Positions 26,444-35,494 are shown, counted from the first letter of the stretch. The stretch: 64,000 nucleotides of DNA from RGIG6353 sp045660745 (GCA_045660745.1 JAZREJ010000042.1:1-64000), one strand, 5' to 3'. A program made the numbers and translations. Notes: generated by a model from the letters alone, not told the origin.

Positions 26444-26473
26444 CAAAAAAGGCTTTGCTAAACGCAAAACCTT
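26444..26473 (-). terminator. Terminator after the 95-residue protein gene
   Basis: On the minus strand AAGGTTTTGC pairs with GCAAAGCCTT (10 bp with one G-U), 5-base loop, then six T. It begins 7 bp after the stop at 26480. Confidence 0.88.
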
Positions 26474-26479
26474 ATTTTC

Positions 26480-26767
26480 TCACTTCAGTGTGTTCTCAAG
26501 CCAGGACGCACCAAAGTCGAGAGCCTGATAAAGACCGTTCTTCATGCCCTGCTTCAAAACTCTTTCGGTGATGGGGAGAGCCGTGTCGGTAGACTGTACC
26601 TGAATAAGTATCATATCGGGTATCTCATCATCGCCCACCTTCTTGTTTGAAAGCACTGTAAGTACTAATACGGCGCGTTCCTTGGGGTCACCGTAGCAGA
26701 TAATGTTGTCTTTTTTTACAAGAGGCTTTCCTCGGTATGTGGAAAAGCCTTCCATGATTTTGTCCAT
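26480..26767 (-). CDS. Small conserved protein of unknown function
   Basis: A soluble 95-residue protein, not recognised with certainty. It starts MDKIMEGFSTYRGKPLVKKD and contains a beta-rich segment with VLVLTVLSNKK and DMILIQVQST, then an amphipathic helix. It has no signal peptide or membrane helix. A GGAGG site precedes the ATG. It lies 11 bp after ireB and probably shares its transcript, ending at a clear terminator. Codon usage looks like the neighbouring core genes. Confidence 0.7.
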   Translation of the reverse strand: MDKIMEGFSTYRGKPLVKKDNIICYGDPKERAVLVLTVLSNKKVGDDEIPDMILIQVQSTDTALPITERVLKQGMKNGLYQALDFGASWLENTLK

Positions 26768-26778
26768 AATTCCTCCGT

Positions 26779-27036
26779 TTACGCTTTTATATTAAGGTAG
26801 TTTTTAATAAGAGAAGTCATAATCTCATCGCGGTCGAGCTTACGAATAAGCGAGCGCGCGTTATTATGGCTCGTAATATAAGTCGGGTCTTCGGAAAGAA
26901 TATATCCGACAAGCTGATTTATGGGGTCGTAACCCTTTTCGCGAAGAGAATTATAAACCGAGTTAAGAATCTCTCTGATCTCCATTTCCCGAAGACTTGC
27001 AATGGGAAACTGTTGTGTTTTACTGTTTTCGGACAT
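26779..27036 (-). CDS. ireB: IreB family regulatory protein (UPF0297)
   Basis: The 85-residue sequence matches the DUF965/IreB family closely: REILNSVYNSLREKGYDPI, NQLVGYILSEDPTYITSHN and ARSLIRKLDRDEI. In Enterococcus, IreB is phosphorylated by the Ser/Thr kinase IreK and regulates cephalosporin tolerance; no kinase is in this window. The ATG at 27036 has AGGAGG 8 bases upstream; the longer frame to 27057 would use an ATG before that site. In many Firmicutes it precedes ruvX (yqgF), which is absent here. It lies just downstream of the RNase P RNA. Confidence 0.93.
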   Translation of the reverse strand: MSENSKTQQFPIASLREMEIREILNSVYNSLREKGYDPINQLVGYILSEDPTYITSHNNARSLIRKLDRDEIMTSLIKNYLNIKA

Positions 27037-27066
27037 AATTTTTTCCTCCTTGCCCATTTTGAAAAA

Positions 27067-27438
27067 GAATGCGACTGAATCTGTAAGCCGGGTTTTGTTC
27101 GGAGGGCGAGCCCTCTTCGACGGTCATCTATCTTGGACACAGATCGCTCTGTGCCTCATGCCACCTTCGAGAACTTATCGGGCAGATATGGGTTTTCCCG
27201 TCTCTTGCGGTGTTGCTCCGGATAGGGTTTACATGGCCGCGGCGTCTCCGTCGCGCCGGTGAGCTCTTACCTCGCCTTTCCATCCTTACCGATTGCTCGG
27301 CGGTATCTTTCTGTTGCACTTTCCCTGAGGTCACCCTCGGCAGGCGTTACCTGTTATCCTTGCCCTGCGGAGCCCGGACTTTCCTCATGAGGTTATCTTT
27401 CGACGTCCCTCACGCGACCGTCCGATAGAGTCGTATCC
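27067..27438 (-). ncRNA. rnpB: RNase P RNA, bacterial type A
   Basis: Catalytic RNA that removes tRNA 5' leaders. Read on the minus strand it contains the near-universal GGAAAGTCCGGGCTCC region after the 5' end, the conserved GAGGGTGACCTCAGGGAAAG-like core with ACAGAAA, the CGGTAAGGATGGAAAGG region, and the 3' AACAAAACCCGGCTTACAG segment. The two ends (GATACGACT / AGTCGCATTC) can form helix P1, which sets the approximate limits. A T run follows the 3' end, acting as a possible terminator. It has its own consensus promoter. Confidence 0.97.
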
Positions 27439-27444
27439 TTATTT

Positions 27445-27473
27445 ATTATAAAACATAAATTTAATTTTGTCAA
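27445..27473 (-). promoter_or_regulatory. Promoter of the RNase P RNA gene
   Basis: On the minus strand TTGACA (complement of 27468-27473), 17 bp, TATAAT (complement of 27445-27450): perfect boxes. The predicted start is near 27438, matching the RNA 5' end. Confidence 0.9.
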
Positions 27474-27594
27474 ATGTATTGCACAAATTCTTATTTAATA
27501 GTATAATTTATTTGTAAAAAAATCGGTTTTGTACAAAGTTTATTTATAATTTTGTGTTAAAATACCTCAAATCGACTTCGAAAGGAAGAAAAAA

Positions 27595-28527
27595 ATGATA
27601 GTTTTAAATTCTGTCACGAAGAAATTCGGCGATAAGGTTGCGGTAGACAACGTATCCTTTACTGTCGAAGATGGCGAGATAGTAGGCTTCCTCGGTCCCA
27701 ACGGAGCGGGTAAGAGTACTACTATGAATATGCTCACCGGATATCTTTCCGCAACCTCCGGAGAAATGAAGATCAATGGCATCGACGTTTTCGAGGAGCC
27801 AACACGCGCAAAAAAGAATATAGGATTTTTACCCGAACAGCCCCCTCTTTACTTGGATATGACGGTTACCGAATATCTCAAATTCGTTTATAACCTCAAG
27901 GGATGCTACGGCAACCGCAAGAAGCATATCGACGAGATATGCGAGAAGGTCGGTATCTCACACGTTAAAAAGAGACTTATAAGAAACCTCTCAAAGGGCT
28001 ACCGTCAGAGAGTCGGAATTGCTCAGGCGCTTATCGGCGACCCCAAGGTTTTGATATTTGACGAGCCGACAGTCGGACTTGACCCTGTACAGATAATTGA
28101 GATAAGAGCACTTATAAAGGAGCTTGGACGTCGCCATACCGTAATACTTTCCACTCATATCCTTTCAGAGGTACAGGCGGTTTGTGACAGAATCCTTATT
28201 ATAAATAAAGGAAAGCTTGTTGCTGACGGCACCTCCGAGGAGCTTGTGGCTCAGATAGGTCAGAGACGTTATCGCGTTACAATGCTCTGCGAAGAAAACG
28301 CAGGAAAGAAGCTTGTGCTTGCGTCTGAGGGCGTTATCTCGGCAAGAGTTGTCGAATGCACCGAGGCGGGCGCTTGTACTGTGGAATTCGAGTCGGAAAC
28401 AGGAGTTGATGCAAGACGCACACTCTTTAATACACTCAAGACGGCAGGTGTTTGTCTTCTTGAGCTTTCTCCCGTCAACATGACGCTGGAGGACATCTTT
28501 ATCAGCTTTGCGGGAAAGGAGGCGTAA
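27595..28527 (+). CDS. ABC transporter ATPase, Gld/NosF type
   Basis: A 310-residue cytoplasmic ATPase. Walker A is GPNGAGKST, the signature is LSKGYRQRVGIAQ, Walker B is VLIFDEPTVGLDP, followed by STHILSEV. Its C-terminal extension of about 85 residues is typical of ABC-2 systems such as GldA. It is first in an operon with a permease (3 bp away), a GldG-like protein and a DUF4340 protein, a layout shared with Gld-type systems of unknown substrate. AAAGGAAG precedes the ATG. Confidence 0.93.
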   Translation: MIVLNSVTKKFGDKVAVDNVSFTVEDGEIVGFLGPNGAGKSTTMNMLTGYLSATSGEMKINGIDVFEEPTRAKKNIGFLPEQPPLYLDMTVTEYLKFVYNLKGCYGNRKKHIDEICEKVGISHVKKRLIRNLSKGYRQRVGIAQALIGDPKVLIFDEPTVGLDPVQIIEIRALIKELGRRHTVILSTHILSEVQAVCDRILIINKGKLVADGTSEELVAQIGQRRYRVTMLCEENAGKKLVLASEGVISARVVECTEAGACTVEFESETGVDARRTLFNTLKTAGVCLLELSPVNMTLEDIFISFAGKEA

Positions 28528-28530
28528 GTC

Positions 28531-29235
28531 ATGTTTTCTATATTCAAAAAAGAGTTCATCTCTTATTTCACCTCTACACTCGGCTATATCTTTATGGCGG
28601 TATTTCTTGCCGTTTCGGGCGCACTTGTTTGGCTTACGGGCTTTTATCAGGCGACTACCTCCATGTCAAACTATTTCTTTATAATGATATTTTTCTTTAT
28701 CATTCTTATTCCCATCCTTACCATGAAGCTTTTGTCGGAGGAGCGCAACAGCCGTACCGATCAGCTTCTTCTCACTTCCCCCGTTTCTCTTTTTGGAATC
28801 GTGGGAGGCAAATTCCTTGCGGCATTTGCTCTTTTTGAGCTGACCTTTGCCGTTTCCTATCTCAACTTCTACCCCATAGCCCTTTTCGGACGCCTCCTGT
28901 GGCCTCAACTTATTTCCAACTTTATCGGAATATCCTGCCTTGCGGCGTCGCTTATCGCAATCGGACTTTTCCTTTCAGGTCTTACCGAGAGCCAGTTCGT
29001 TGCATCAATTACTACAATTGCCGCTATTCTCGGAACACTTCTTATGGGTCTTTTCTCGTCATCCGTTGACAATGATTTCGTAAGAAGAATCATAAAATGG
29101 TTCTCAATTCTTGACAGATACGTAAACTTCCGTTTCGGTCTGTTTGACGCATCCTCGGTGCTTTATTACGTTTCTATCACGCTCATATTCCTCTTCCTCA
29201 GCGTGAGAATTCTTGAAAAGCGCCGCTGGGCATAA
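28531..29235 (+). CDS. ABC-2 permease, GldF-like
   Basis: A 234-residue membrane protein with six predicted helices. The start (FSIFKKEFISYFTSTLGYIFMAVFL) and NSRTDQLLLTSPVSL motif fit GldF-type ABC-2 permeases. It works with the ATPase just upstream and the GldG-like protein downstream. Substrate unknown. Confidence 0.88.
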   Translation: MFSIFKKEFISYFTSTLGYIFMAVFLAVSGALVWLTGFYQATTSMSNYFFIMIFFFIILIPILTMKLLSEERNSRTDQLLLTSPVSLFGIVGGKFLAAFALFELTFAVSYLNFYPIALFGRLLWPQLISNFIGISCLAASLIAIGLFLSGLTESQFVASITTIAAILGTLLMGLFSSSVDNDFVRRIIKWFSILDRYVNFRFGLFDASSVLYYVSITLIFLFLSVRILEKRRWA

Positions 29236-29249
29236 AGGAGGGGTGTTTC

Positions 29250-30734
29250 ATGAAAAAATTCAGTTTCAATGCCAAAAAACTCAAATACGGAACAGCCTCT
29301 ATAGTGCTCACCGTTGTGTTTGTTGCCTTTATTTTCATTATTAACCTCGTTGCAGGTGTTCTTACCGAAAAGTATAACTGGTACGTCGACCTGACTGAGG
29401 AACAGCTTTACGACATTTCAGATGAGTCTTTCCGTCTTCTTGAGGAAATGGACGAGCCTGTAAAGATAATCTTTCTTACTCCTCTTGATCAGCTTGACGC
29501 TAACAATTACGTTAAAAACGTTAAGACGCTCGCTCTTGAATACGAGGAGAAGTTTGATAATATTACAATTGAGTATATAGATATGAAGCGAAACCCCGAG
29601 CTTGTCCGTAAGTATAAGAAGGACTATGCTCTCAGGGACACCACCATCATCGTGGAGAGTGCAAAGCGTTTTGCCGCTTTCGATATGGCTGAATGCTTCG
29701 TTTATACTCAAAACGATGACGGCAGCTACAGCTATTACGCATTCAACGGTGAATACCGCTTCACCTCCTCTCTCATGAAGGTTACCCGCGAAACTATGCC
29801 TGTTGTCGGATTTATTACCAATCACGGAGAGGATATCCCCACAACCTTCAAGCAGCTGTTTACCGATTCGGGCTTTGAAGTGCGCCTTGTAGACCTTATG
29901 CAGGGCACCATCCCCGAGGAGACCGAGATTCTTATAATGGTAAATCCTCAGAGTGATATTACAGGCTCTGAGAGCGAGGAGACGGGTAAGAGTGAGGTTA
30001 CAAAGCTTAATTCTTATCTCGGACAGGGTAAGGACCTTATGATCTTCGTTGACCCCAACACTCCCGAGCTCAAGACACTTGACGAATTCCTTTACACATG
30101 GGGAATCGACGTTATCCACGGCGTTGCTGTACAGGATGATAAGAATTATCTGAACAGCGCAAATAATATGGCTATCATTCCGTCCTACTACGACGGAGAC
30201 GAGGATACCCTGGAGCTCCATTCTAAGGTCAGCGGCAAGGCGACTCCAATGAAGGCGATCTCCTATTATACGTCTCCTATAAGCCTTGTTCCCATCAATA
30301 ACGTTTCAAGAGGCGTTGCGCCTATTCTTCTTTCGGAATCAACGGCATATGTTCCAAAGAACGCGAGCGAGAACATTATAGAGTCCACCCGTATTCCTCT
30401 TCTTGTTGCAGCTTATCAGAGAACCTATAACTCCGATACAGGTAACACCGATAAGAACTACGTAATAGTGGGCGGCTCCACCTATTTTGTATCCGATCAG
30501 TATCTTGCGATGCTTTCCGCTACCTTCGCGAACAGCGATCTTATCAGAAATATAGCATCCGAGATGACCGATGAGACTATAGTTCTTGACGTTCCCTATA
30601 AGATATACGAGGATACCTCTCTCAAGGCAACTGCACAAGAGAGCCGTCAGTGGGCAAGCACCCTTATCGTTGTTCTTCCTTCCATCGTGCTTATTGCCGC
30701 ACTCGGCGTATTCCTTAAGAGGAGGCACCTCTGA
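29250..30734 (+). CDS. GldG-like ABC auxiliary protein
   Basis: The 494-residue protein has an N-terminal membrane helix (about residues 17-40), a large external domain of the GldG/ABC_transp_aux kind (VDLTEEQLYDISDES, then GFITNHGED and a LMIFVDPNTP segment) and a C-terminal helix (about 470-488) ending in KRRHL. This is the standard architecture of GldG and its relatives, whose outer domain lies next to the ABC core. An AGGAGG site precedes the ATG. Its stop overlaps the next ATG by 1 base. Confidence 0.9.
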   Translation: MKKFSFNAKKLKYGTASIVLTVVFVAFIFIINLVAGVLTEKYNWYVDLTEEQLYDISDESFRLLEEMDEPVKIIFLTPLDQLDANNYVKNVKTLALEYEEKFDNITIEYIDMKRNPELVRKYKKDYALRDTTIIVESAKRFAAFDMAECFVYTQNDDGSYSYYAFNGEYRFTSSLMKVTRETMPVVGFITNHGEDIPTTFKQLFTDSGFEVRLVDLMQGTIPEETEILIMVNPQSDITGSESEETGKSEVTKLNSYLGQGKDLMIFVDPNTPELKTLDEFLYTWGIDVIHGVAVQDDKNYLNSANNMAIIPSYYDGDEDTLELHSKVSGKATPMKAISYYTSPISLVPINNVSRGVAPILLSESTAYVPKNASENIIESTRIPLLVAAYQRTYNSDTGNTDKNYVIVGGSTYFVSDQYLAMLSATFANSDLIRNIASEMTDETIVLDVPYKIYEDTSLKATAQESRQWASTLIVVLPSIVLIAALGVFLKRRHL

Positions 30735-32182
30735 TGACAAAATTCCAAAAGCAGATAATTTTTGTTGTAGCGGCAGTGCTTCTCGCGGGCGCACTTCTTG
30801 CTGTCTATCTTATTATGACACCGAAAGAGGAAGCCGATAGCAACAAAACAAATACCGAAACTCCCGCAGAGACCCGTGACGAGCACGGACATCTTTTGAG
30901 AAACGGGCGTCCGTTTATAATCGACCCGATTGAAGCATCCGACGTAAAAAAGATACGAGTGCACAACCCGGATGACGAATACGTTCTTCTCAATCGCGGT
31001 GATTCGTGGTCGTTTGAAGGCGCATTTGAATACGAGCTGGATCTTGAAAAAATATCCACCCTCAGAACTAACGCAAGATATCTTCTCGCAGTTGAGATGG
31101 TAGCAGATGCCGACCTTGACAATATTGATAAATACGGAATCAATAAAAATGACCCTGCAGTTTGGTTTGAGGTAGATTATAAGGGCGGTAATTACCGCGT
31201 TATAGTAGGTGATAAAACACCCGATTCCAACGGCTATTATGCAGTCCTTGAAGGACGTGATATCCTTTATATTATTGATACGGGCGTTGAGGAGAGCTTC
31301 CTTCTCACGCTTAGTGATTACGTTAACCCTGTGATAGCGGATAATATCTCTACCGCAGAGATAATGTCGCTTGAACGCCTTTCAATATTCCGAGGCGGTG
31401 ACGCTTTCCTGAGAATAGAAGCGGTTAAGGATAAGCTCACTTACGGAAACAACTCTACGCACCGCTTGACCTATCCCGTAACAGGACACGCGACAAACCT
31501 TACGAATTTCAGCACCTTCCTCGACTCAATGTCCGAGATAAAGTGTGAAAAGACCCTTCTGTTCGGCGAGTTTGTAACTCCCGAAGCACTTGCCGAGCTC
31601 GGATTTGTGCTTGAGGGAGAGGATCATACCTGCGATTATACATTGATTGCAGAGTATCCGAAGCAGGACATTCATCTTCACTTTATCGAGGACGGAGACA
31701 ACTACATTATATATTCCGAGTCAAAGAATATTGTAGTTTCCGCTCCCAAAACTACTTTCCCGCACATGGAGTGGGAGCTTATCTCCTGGATATCAAGCGA
31801 GGTATACCTTCTTGATATTTATGACGTTGCATCTATCGAGATTATTACTCCTAAGACGCAGACGCTCTTTGAGCTGTCAGGCGAGGAAGATATCGTTGTT
31901 ATGTGCGGTGGCAAGCCCGTACCGTCTTACGACTTCAAGAAGGCTTATCAGAGCATCATGTATGTTCTTGTTACCGACTGGGGCACACTTCCCGAGAACA
32001 CAGATGAGCTTATGGGAATCGTTGTTGCCCTTGAAAGCGGAGAGGTGCTTGATTACAGATTCCACGCGGCATCGGCGGTAAATACCTTCTATACTCTCAA
32101 CGGAGCGGGACAGTTCTACGTAGAACGCGAAAAGGTCATAGAGCTGCGCTCAACGTTTGAGGCGCTGGTACCTCAGTCATGA
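30734..32182 (+). CDS. DUF4340 domain membrane-anchored protein
   Basis: A 482-residue protein with an N-terminal signal anchor (about residues 7-28), then a threonine-rich linker and two DUF4340-like repeats of mostly beta structure (for example DIEASDVKKIRVHN-like and YGINKNDPAVWFEVDYK). DUF4340 proteins accompany GldG-type ABC systems and are assumed to be their extracytoplasmic partners; the role is undefined. It is coupled to GldG upstream and overlaps nrdG downstream by 4 bp (ATGA). Confidence 0.87.
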   Translation: MTKFQKQIIFVVAAVLLAGALLAVYLIMTPKEEADSNKTNTETPAETRDEHGHLLRNGRPFIIDPIEASDVKKIRVHNPDDEYVLLNRGDSWSFEGAFEYELDLEKISTLRTNARYLLAVEMVADADLDNIDKYGINKNDPAVWFEVDYKGGNYRVIVGDKTPDSNGYYAVLEGRDILYIIDTGVEESFLLTLSDYVNPVIADNISTAEIMSLERLSIFRGGDAFLRIEAVKDKLTYGNNSTHRLTYPVTGHATNLTNFSTFLDSMSEIKCEKTLLFGEFVTPEALAELGFVLEGEDHTCDYTLIAEYPKQDIHLHFIEDGDNYIIYSESKNIVVSAPKTTFPHMEWELISWISSEVYLLDIYDVASIEIITPKTQTLFELSGEEDIVVMCGGKPVPSYDFKKAYQSIMYVLVTDWGTLPENTDELMGIVVALESGEVLDYRFHAASAVNTFYTLNGAGQFYVEREKVIELRSTFEALVPQS

Positions 32183-32868
32183 AGATATCAGGACTCCAGA
32201 AGCTGACCCTTCTTGATTTTCCCGGTAAAACGGCGGCAACTGTGTTTATTTCAGGATGCAATCTCAGATGTCCCTTTTGCCATAATTCAAGACTTGTGGA
32301 AGACCGCGACTTTTCTCCGGTTCCCGAGGAAGAGCTTTTTGCCTATCTTAAAAAGCGCGTAGGTCTTCTTGACGGGGTGTGTGTTACGGGCGGAGAGCCT
32401 CTTGCGAGCGAAGGAACGCTTGAGCTTCTTGGAAAGATAAAGGATCTCGGATATGCCGTAAAGCTTGATACTAACGGAACCTTCCCCGAAAAGCTTGAAG
32501 CGGCTTTAAAGTCGGGATTTGTTGATTACGTTGCCATGGATATCAAAAACGTTCCCGAAAAATACCCCGAAACCGTCGGAGTTCCGAGCTTTGACGTGTC
32601 GGGAGTTATGCGCTCGGTAGAGCTCCTTAAGAGCTCGGGCACCCCTCATGAATTTCGTACCACTCTCGCAATCCCCCTTCACACCGAGGATGACGTTGAA
32701 GGGATCGCGAAATGGCTTGGAGAGAACGAGGATTACTATCTGCAGAAATTTGTTGACTCGGGAGAGGTGCTTGAGGACGGTCTTTCGGCACTTTCCGACG
32801 AAGTTATGCAAAACTGCCTAAAAAGAGCGTCAAAGTATGTGAGAATGGCACAACTGCGCGGAATGTAA
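32179..32868 (+). CDS. nrdG: Anaerobic ribonucleotide reductase activating protein (radical SAM)
   Basis: The 229-residue protein activates NrdD by forming its glycyl radical. The radical-SAM cluster motif is SGCNLRCPFCHN, and VTGGEP gives the SAM site. It matches the longer NrdG2-type branch rather than short E. coli NrdG. The start codon overlaps the stop of the DUF4340 gene (ATGA), so it is translated from the Gld-type operon transcript, not with nrdD, which lies behind a terminator and its own promoter. An alternative is activation of another glycyl radical enzyme, but nrdD is adjacent. Confidence 0.88.
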   Translation: MKISGLQKLTLLDFPGKTAATVFISGCNLRCPFCHNSRLVEDRDFSPVPEEELFAYLKKRVGLLDGVCVTGGEPLASEGTLELLGKIKDLGYAVKLDTNGTFPEKLEAALKSGFVDYVAMDIKNVPEKYPETVGVPSFDVSGVMRSVELLKSSGTPHEFRTTLAIPLHTEDDVEGIAKWLGENEDYYLQKFVDSGEVLEDGLSALSDEVMQNCLKRASKYVRMAQLRGM

Positions 32869-32884
32869 ACACAAGATATTGTGG
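32869..32884. promoter_or_regulatory. NrdR-box-like palindrome after nrdG
   Basis: ACACAAGATATTGTGG resembles the NrdR consensus (ACACwATATaTwGTGT). It begins directly after the nrdG stop and shares a 13-base core, inverted, with the second box in the nrdD promoter. Confidence 0.55.
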
Positions 32885-32905
32885 TTTAAAAACAAAAAAT
32901 ATTAA

Positions 32906-32941
32906 AAAAATCGCAAGATATGGAAAAATCTTGCGATTTTT
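32906..32941 (+). terminator. Terminator of the Gld-nrdG operon
   Basis: AAAAATCGCAAGAT (32906-32919) pairs with ATCTTGCGATTTTT (32928-32941), 14 bp, 8-base loop; the T run is part of the stem. Confidence 0.88.
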
Positions 32942-32944
32942 CTA

Positions 32945-32973
32945 TTGACAAATACAATATCTTGTGATAACAT
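32945..32973 (+). promoter_or_regulatory. nrdD promoter with an embedded NrdR-box-like site
   Basis: TTGACA (32945-32950), 17 bp, TAACAT (32968-32973). ACAATATCTTGTGATA (32954-32969) fills the spacer and would block polymerase if bound by NrdR. The equivalent position of the first box is 83 bp upstream, close to eight helical turns. Confidence 0.65.
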
Positions 32974-33051
32974 ATGAGCACTGAGCCTATTCCGAGCATG
33001 CGACAGGATTCGGAAAATTACAACATAAAAATAGAAAGAGAAGGTGAATTT

Positions 33052-35427
33052 ATGTATCAGGTAAAAAAGAGAAACGGAAAAATTGCTGAATTTAATATTG
33101 CAAAGATCACAAATGCCATCGAGCATGCATTTGATGCCTGCGAGAAGCAGTATAATAAAGACGTACTTGATCTTCTTGCACTGAAGGTCACAGCAGACTT
33201 TCAGGACAAGATAGTTGACGGTCTTATAGCAGTCGAGGACGTACAGGACAGCGTAGAGAACGTGCTTGTTCAGGCGGGATACGCAGACGTTGCAAAGGCG
33301 TACATCCTTTACAGACGTCAGCATGAAAAGCTCCGTAACCTCAAGAACACGTTTCTTGACTACAAGGACGTTGTTGACAGCTACGTAAAGGAGATAGACT
33401 GGCGAGTTAAGGAAAACTCCACCGTTACCTATTCGGTTGGCGGTCTTATCCTTTCAAACAGCGGTGCAATTACCGCAAACTATTGGCTCTCGGAAATTTA
33501 CGATGACGAGATTGCCAATGCACACCGTAACGCTGACATCCATCTGCACGACCTTTCCATGCTTACAGGATATTGTGCGGGCTGGAGCCTTCGTCAGCTC
33601 ATCAAGGAAGGACTTGGCGGTGTTCCCGGCAAGATAACCTCCGCTCCCGCATCCCACCTTGCGACCCTCTGTAATCAGATGGTAAACTTCCTTGGTATCA
33701 TGCAGAACGAGTGGGCCGGCGCACAGGCATTCTCCTCCTTTGATACCTATCTTGCTCCCTTCGTAAAGGTTGACAATCTTACCTACGATCAGGTGAAGAA
33801 GTGCATTGAGTCCTTCATCTATGGCGTAAACACTCCCAGCCGTTGGGGTACACAGGCGCCCTTCTCCAACATTACCCTTGACTGGGTAGTTCCCGCAGAC
33901 CTTAAGGATCAGAAGGCTATTGTAGGCGGACGCGAAATGGACTTTACCTACGGCGACTGTAAGAAGGAAATGGACATGGTAAACAAGGCGTTCATCGAGA
34001 TAATGATCGAGGGCGACGCAAACGGACGCGGATTCCAGTATCCCATCCCCACCTACTCCATCACAGCTGATTTTGACTGGTCTGAAACCGAAAACAACAA
34101 GCTCCTCTTTGAAATGACTTCAAAGTACGGAACTCCCTATTTCTCCAACTACGTTAACTCCGACATGGAGCCCTCGGACGTTCGAAGCATGTGCTGCCGA
34201 CTCCGTCTTGACCTCCGTGAGCTCCGCAAGAAGTCAGGCGGCTTCTTTGGAAGCGGTGAATCTACAGGTTCTATCGGCGTTGTTACCATCAATATTCCGA
34301 GAATCGCATACCTCTCCAAGACACCCGAGGAATTCTGGAGTCGCCTTGATAAGATGATGGATATCTCCGCTCGAAGCCTTAAGATAAAGAGAACGGTTAT
34401 TACAAAGCTTCTCAACGAAGGTCTTTATCCCTACACCAAGAGATATCTCGGCACCTTTGACAATCACTTCTCCACAATCGGTCTTGTAGGTATGAATGAA
34501 GCTTGCCGCAATGCCGCATGGATTCAGGCTGACCTTACAAACGAAAAGGCACAGGAATTCACAAAGGATGTGCTCAACCATATGAGAGAGCGCCTTTCCG
34601 ACTATCAGGAGCAGTACGGCGACCTTTATAACCTTGAAGCTACTCCTGCGGAATCTACAAGCTACCGTCTTGCAAAGCACGACGTTGCACGCTATCCCGA
34701 AATACTCACAGCTGACGAGAACACTCCCTATTACACAAACTCATCGCATCTTCCCGTTGGTTACACCGACGATATCTTTACAGCGCTTGACGTTCAGGAC
34801 GAGCTTCAGACACTTTACACCTCAGGAACTGTATTCCACGCATTCCTCGGTGAAAAGCTTCCCGATTGGAAGGCAGCTGCAAGTATCGTTCGTAAGATTG
34901 CTCAGAACTATAAGCTTCCTTATTATACTCTTTCTCCAACTTACTCTGTATGCCGCAATCACGGCTATATCGCAGGAGAGAAGTTCACATGCCCCGAGTG
35001 TGGCGAGGAGACCGAGGTATACAGCCGTATCACAGGCTATTACCGTCCCGTTAAGAACTGGAATGCAGGAAAGAGCCAGGAATACCGCGACCGTCGCGAG
35101 TACAACCTTGATACCTCCGTTATGAAGCGCGCAGACGTTTCTTCAAACACCTGCGAGTGCGAGAAGGAGACTGCGGCTGTGGCAACAGTTACCCTTGACA
35201 GCGCACTCACCCTCTTCACAAAGCAGAACTGCCCCAACTGCAGACTTGCAAAAACTATGCTTGAGAAGGCAGGAATTGAGGTTGCTATCCTCGATGCAAA
35301 CGAGAATGCAGACCTTGCAAGAAGCCTCGACCTTAAAGCGGCTCCCACACTTGTTGTTTATGACGGCGAGAACGTTAAGAAGTATGCAGGAGCTCCGGCA
35401 ATCAAGGAGTATCTTTCAACACTTTAA
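33052..35427 (+). CDS. nrdD: Anaerobic ribonucleoside-triphosphate reductase with C-terminal redoxin domain
   Basis: NrdD reduces ribonucleotides to deoxyribonucleotides under anaerobic conditions. Residues 1-95 form an ATP-cone (YQVKKRNGKIAEFNIAKI) for allosteric control. The body contains MCCRLRLDLREL, a zinc-site region (CRNHGY ... CPECG) and the glycyl-radical motif RITGY with Gly 662, followed by NWNAGKSQEY. After about residue 715 comes a separate redoxin domain with the active site CPNC (Cys 727 and 730) ending at residue 791. This fusion suggests an internal thiol reductant in place of formate. The ATG at 33052 with GAAGGTG upstream is chosen over an ATG at 32974, which has no ribosome site and would overlap the predicted transcription start. 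Confidence 0.95.
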   Translation: MYQVKKRNGKIAEFNIAKITNAIEHAFDACEKQYNKDVLDLLALKVTADFQDKIVDGLIAVEDVQDSVENVLVQAGYADVAKAYILYRRQHEKLRNLKNTFLDYKDVVDSYVKEIDWRVKENSTVTYSVGGLILSNSGAITANYWLSEIYDDEIANAHRNADIHLHDLSMLTGYCAGWSLRQLIKEGLGGVPGKITSAPASHLATLCNQMVNFLGIMQNEWAGAQAFSSFDTYLAPFVKVDNLTYDQVKKCIESFIYGVNTPSRWGTQAPFSNITLDWVVPADLKDQKAIVGGREMDFTYGDCKKEMDMVNKAFIEIMIEGDANGRGFQYPIPTYSITADFDWSETENNKLLFEMTSKYGTPYFSNYVNSDMEPSDVRSMCCRLRLDLRELRKKSGGFFGSGESTGSIGVVTINIPRIAYLSKTPEEFWSRLDKMMDISARSLKIKRTVITKLLNEGLYPYTKRYLGTFDNHFSTIGLVGMNEACRNAAWIQADLTNEKAQEFTKDVLNHMRERLSDYQEQYGDLYNLEATPAESTSYRLAKHDVARYPEILTADENTPYYTNSSHLPVGYTDDIFTALDVQDELQTLYTSGTVFHAFLGEKLPDWKAAASIVRKIAQNYKLPYYTLSPTYSVCRNHGYIAGEKFTCPECGEETEVYSRITGYYRPVKNWNAGKSQEYRDRREYNLDTSVMKRADVSSNTCECEKETAAVATVTLDSALTLFTKQNCPNCRLAKTMLEKAGIEVAILDANENADLARSLDLKAAPTLVVYDGENVKKYAGAPAIKEYLSTL

Positions 35428-35439
35428 TTGAATATCTTC

Positions 35440-35474
35440 AAAAAGCCTTTTCGTGAGAAAAGGCTTTTTGGGAT
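35440..35474 (+). terminator. Terminator between nrdD and trxB
   Basis: AAAAAGCCTTTTC and GAAAAGGCTTTTT form a 13-bp stem (35440-35452 / 35457-35469) with a GTGA loop. No separate trxB promoter was obvious, so partial read-through is likely. Confidence 0.85.
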
Positions 35475-35494
35475 TAATACGAAAGGATAAAAAA

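Noticed and set aside
32974..33051. Upstream ATG as nrdD start
   Set aside because: No ribosome site and it lies at or before the predicted transcription start; ATG 33052 gives the standard ATP-cone.
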